Shown here one piece after another: positions 7,833 through 10,330 of a DNA stretch of 10,330 nt (position 1 is the first letter of the stretch; every line of letters starts with the position of its first letter). Source of the stretch: Hemicentrotus pulcherrimus (lineage: Eukaryota; Echinodermata; Echinoidea; Camarodonta; Strongylocentrotidae); the NCBI GenBank assembly GCA_003118195.1, contig BEXV01000270.1, positions 150,143 through 160,472 on the forward strand, given 5' to 3'. The notes beneath the pieces were generated by a model. The model was not told the DNA's origin. It was given only the letters and a program-made list of their open reading frames with translations, and searched no databases. Both the position numbers and the translations under genes were made by a program.

Positions 7833-8026
7833 GAAGAGAGAGAGAGAGGGGCAGAGAAAGAGAGAGAGAGGGGGTTTCCCCAGAAAAGGTAAATAAATAA
7901 GTGCATACGTTCTTTCACATCTCGAACAGAGATCGGTTCGTCTCCTCCTGCCCCATGCCCCTGCCCCTCTCGATCTCTCTCCGTCTCTCACCCCCCCCTC
8001 TCTCTCTCTCTCTTCCACCTTCCTCC
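7833..8026. repeat. GA tract facing a CT tract (imperfect inverted repeat)
   Basis: An almost pure purine tract at 7833-7874 (GAGAGA repeats with one C at 7852) is followed after about 90 bp by a mostly pyrimidine tract at 7964-8026 with CTCTCT repeats and an 8-C run at 7991-7998. The reverse complement of the second resembles the first. CCCC runs at 7951, 7958 and 7964 add a C-rich cluster. Minus-strand frames through this region are repeat by-products. Confidence 0.8.
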
Positions 8027-8523
8027 GATAAAATGAACACAAATCAGTGATTATCATTCTGTAGAAGCCTCTTTCAACACTATAATTTTTAAATCCGATT
8101 TTTTTATCCACCCGGTAATAACAAGTGATTCATTATGCTAATTCCCCAAATATATATATGTATGTTTATTTTGTGATTGCATGTAATAACAACCACGATT
8201 TCTTGTTCAAATCACACTTCATTCCAGCGCATAACGAATACTCTGTAACTTCTCACTCGTCAGGTTCGTAAAATCATGTCCCCGGCATGCAGTAATCACT
8301 TCATAACACTGAGAACAAAATAATACGAGATATATATTTATGTGGTTTGTGTTTATTATGTTACATTGTAATCTCGCTGTAATTATTTACAAATGTAATG
8401 ATGTCTCGTCTTATGAGTAATAATTAGTTTATACAGTAGATTAAAATCATTTTATTGAAAAAATGTTTTTGTCAACAACAAAAAATCATACATAATTTCA
8501 TGCAGAGCTTGAGTGAAATCAGA
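8027..8523. other. AT-rich non-coding stretch, nothing recognised
   Basis: No open frame, inverted repeat or known element stands out. It contains a short AT dinucleotide run near 8150-8158. Confidence 0.5.
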
Positions 8524-8787
8524 ATATGCGTCCCAGAAAAAATGAAACCGAAAATTGTCGATGTTTGATCATAATTATACAATTCAGATACCGCCCGCCA
8601 AATGAATATTTAGTTCCCCCTCTTCAAATTATTTGTAAACACTAATGCGTGAAATATGCATCATATGAGTTGCATCAAATGAAAGAGGAAGCTTAATTTA
8701 AAAAAAGTGTGATTTATTAATTTAATTGTGATTAAGTTGTGATAAAACATCGATAATTCTCGGTTTCGGTTTTTCTGGGACGCACTG
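8524..8787. mobile_element. Mariner/Tc1-type MITE with 45-bp terminal inverted repeats
   Basis: The left arm 8527-8571 and the right arm 8740-8784 match as reverse complements at 40 of 45 positions by eye. Both share TGCGTCCCAGAAAAA and TCGATGTTT. The right end completes as CAGTGCGTCCC read inward and is followed by TA (8788-8789), the target typical of Tc1/mariner elements. The left terminus is degraded, reading AATA where CAG-T is expected, and lacks an obvious TA. The interior is about 170 bp, AT-rich and non-coding, so this is a non-autonomous copy. Confidence 0.8.
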
Positions 8788-8972
8788 TATAGCGCACATA
8801 ATCCACCACGCAAAAAGGGTGCTCAAGGCGCTCCAATATTACCTCGGCTATGTTAGGCTACCGATAGAGCGCTCACAACATTCATGCTATTCCTTCCTAC
8901 CGAAATCCATTTATACCTGGGTGGAGAGTTGCAAATGTAAATTGATGTCTTTCCAAAAGACATTAGCGCCCC
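8788..8972 (-). mobile_element. SINE-like dispersed repeat fragment, truncated
   Basis: The stretch runs from TATAGCGCACATAATCC through GCTCAAGGCGCTC, CTATTCCTTCCTACCG, ATTTATACCTGGGTGGAGAG and ACATTAGCGCC. I recognise this order of phrases from a repeat common in sea urchin and amphioxus genomes; in complete copies it continues into a tRNA-like GATTCGAACCC box. That box is absent here, where sequence after 8972 diverges. If the element is a SINE on the minus strand, the loss is of its 5' head. The frame at 8819-9025 is a by-product. Confidence 0.5.
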
Positions 8973-10314
8973 CTCTATTTTTCATTCTTTACCACCCATT
9001 GGTGATAAAAGCACTCAGTGGATGATTTAACACATCATACATGGTCACCTATTATATTAACATTTGATTCGTGCATGGATATCAATGTTTAGATAGATAC
9101 TTGGTGAGTATAGGTCTGTACCTTTTTTTTTAAATCATGGTCGGATAAGTACAATGAAAAGCTCATATAGACTTTTCTGTATTTATAGTGAGTATTTATG
9201 ATCTGGTATGACCGTAATATAAGAGCTTCAATTTCAATTTCATTTTAACTTCAATTCCTACATCTGAAAAGGGTTCAAATATAGGTTTAAAGTTAAACCA
9301 AACTGATTTCTATATATAAAACATGCGCACAAAATTGGGTAATGAAAACTATGTACATCAAAATGTGACACGAAATCATGTGATATAATACGTACAATTT
9401 GAATGCTAATTTTAGCGTGTTTGAGTAATATACACAAAGTGAACATAGTACATGAATTAATGTATAATCGAATTTCATGGAATGATGCTCAAATTTCTTC
9501 AAAACGCTCAACTACATCACCTGCCCACTTTCCTCCACCGCCAGAGAATAATTTTGATGTACATTTTTTTTTCTTTAATAGAATTCTGATTGAAATGGAT
9601 TGATTATGAAGCTTTATTTATATTTTCTCTCTCGTCTTTACCGTTCTTTTTTTTGTATTGTCCTGTATGTTGGACAAATCTATTTTGGCATATTGAAAAC
9701 ACACATTTGGATACATGCTACATCTCTTGTTAAAACAAATATATGATATTTGTATAGATGTTTCTTAACAATTTTATTCGGATATTGATACAGACATTCA
9801 CTTGTGTGAGCAGAATTATTAAAATAAAAACAACTCGGAGACGTTGGAAATCAATAAGAAATATACACAAACCCACAATATGCTATTGATTTCTGAGTAG
9901 AATGAGTAGAAAGAAATTAGAAAATGCAAACAAGTGATACAGCAAAAGCTATATTACATAATATATACATGTCGCAACCGTACCGGTTATATTGGTATTA
10001 AAACTATTTCATATATTTTGTGTGTGTATTGTTATCATTAGCAATGCTGTTTTCGTATGTATACCCCGTGCTCCAAAGTGTTATACGACTTGTATTGTTT
10101 CTCCGTTTGCTTACAAGAATGAGACCCCATAAGAACTTAACGAATGACTTATAGATGTATTCAGTATTTTCCTGTATAATTATGTCTGACAGACAATACG
10201 TATTCACTCTCTTGTCTACCCAACACACGCTTCTTGCTTCCCGAAATTCTGCGCCTTCTTTCCTCTGTATGATATCATAATTACAAATGAATTATACCAA
10301 TATGCTAAGATGCA
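8973..10314. other. AT-rich non-coding stretch, no gene seen
   Basis: Small open frames on both strands (9258-9603 and 10004-10228) show no recognisable domain and are AT-driven. A TTCAATTTCAATTTCA mini-repeat lies at about 9228-9258. A short palindrome AACCGTACCGGTT lies near 9976-9988. Nothing else stands out. Confidence 0.5.
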
Positions 10315-10330
10315 GGGGGGGGGGGGGGGG
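10315..10330 (+). repeat. Terminal poly-G tract
   Basis: The window ends in 16 G and begins in 8 G (1-8). Internal C or G runs of 7 to 14 occur at 305, near 5689 and at 7991, so such tracts may be native. Their placement exactly at both ends suggests a contig broken at homopolymers. Confidence 0.8.

Noticed and set aside
7481..7918. 145-codon minus-strand frame, the longest outside the receptor
   Set aside because: Its 5' part reads through the GA tract and the rest has no recognisable motif. It could hide a decayed element, but nothing supports a gene.
7737..8111. 124-codon minus-strand Arg/Glu- and Ser/Leu-rich frame
   Set aside because: It is caused by the GA and CT tracts.
2756..10314. 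CRISPR array, operon or other multi-gene system
   Set aside because: The repeats are microsatellites or transposon-like, with no regular spacer pattern, and there are no adjacent protein genes. The gene structure is clearly eukaryotic.

Overview
This window looks like a piece of an invertebrate animal genome, most likely an echinoderm such as a sea urchin. It is AT-rich with long non-coding stretches. Its only convincing gene is split by introns with GT-AG borders. It also carries microsatellites, homopolymer tracts, MITE-like inverted repeats, and a SINE-like fragment of a kind I remember as frequent in sea urchin and amphioxus genomes. The organism call rests on those remembered repeats and on the gene family, not on a search. 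The window begins in 8 G and ends in 16 G, which suggests a contig bounded by homopolymer tracts.

The first 2 kb hold the 3' part of a plus-strand gene for a TNF-receptor-superfamily protein. Three exons (130-255, 860-1183, 1434-1984) join cleanly, with every junction in phase 1. They encode about 333 residues: one cysteine-rich domain (CRD) whose first Cys lies on a missing upstream exon, a complete second CRD resembling those of ectodysplasin-type receptors, an Arg/Ala-rich then Ser/Thr/Pro-rich stalk, one transmembrane helix and a short 52-residue tail. The tail has no death domain. It ends in a class I PDZ-like motif (TCV) and contains a YxxM motif. The signal peptide and any earlier CRDs lie outside the window.

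Two sequence features suggest isoforms. The intron-1 acceptor sits in a perfect 10-bp inverted repeat, next to an exon whose skipping would keep the frame. A strong phase-1 splice donor lies directly after the membrane helix, inside the last exon.

From about 2.0 kb to the end I see no supportable gene. In order there are: candidate poly(A) signals and a possible 3'-UTR hairpin; a long (TAC)n array at 2.5-2.75 kb; an AT-rich blank; a patch with three AP-1 consensus sites, one CRE and a hairpin at 4.2-4.65 kb; a (GAT/GGT)n array; another AT-rich blank with a G-quadruplex-like cluster near 6.2 kb; a short CCTAAAA-type array; a composite of two short MITE-like units at 7.04-7.33 kb; a GA tract facing a CT tract at 7.83-8.03 kb; and a mariner-type MITE directly abutting a SINE-like fragment at 8.52-8.97 kb. 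No multi-gene system is visible. The interest lies in the receptor's architecture, its possible splicing control and the nested repeats.
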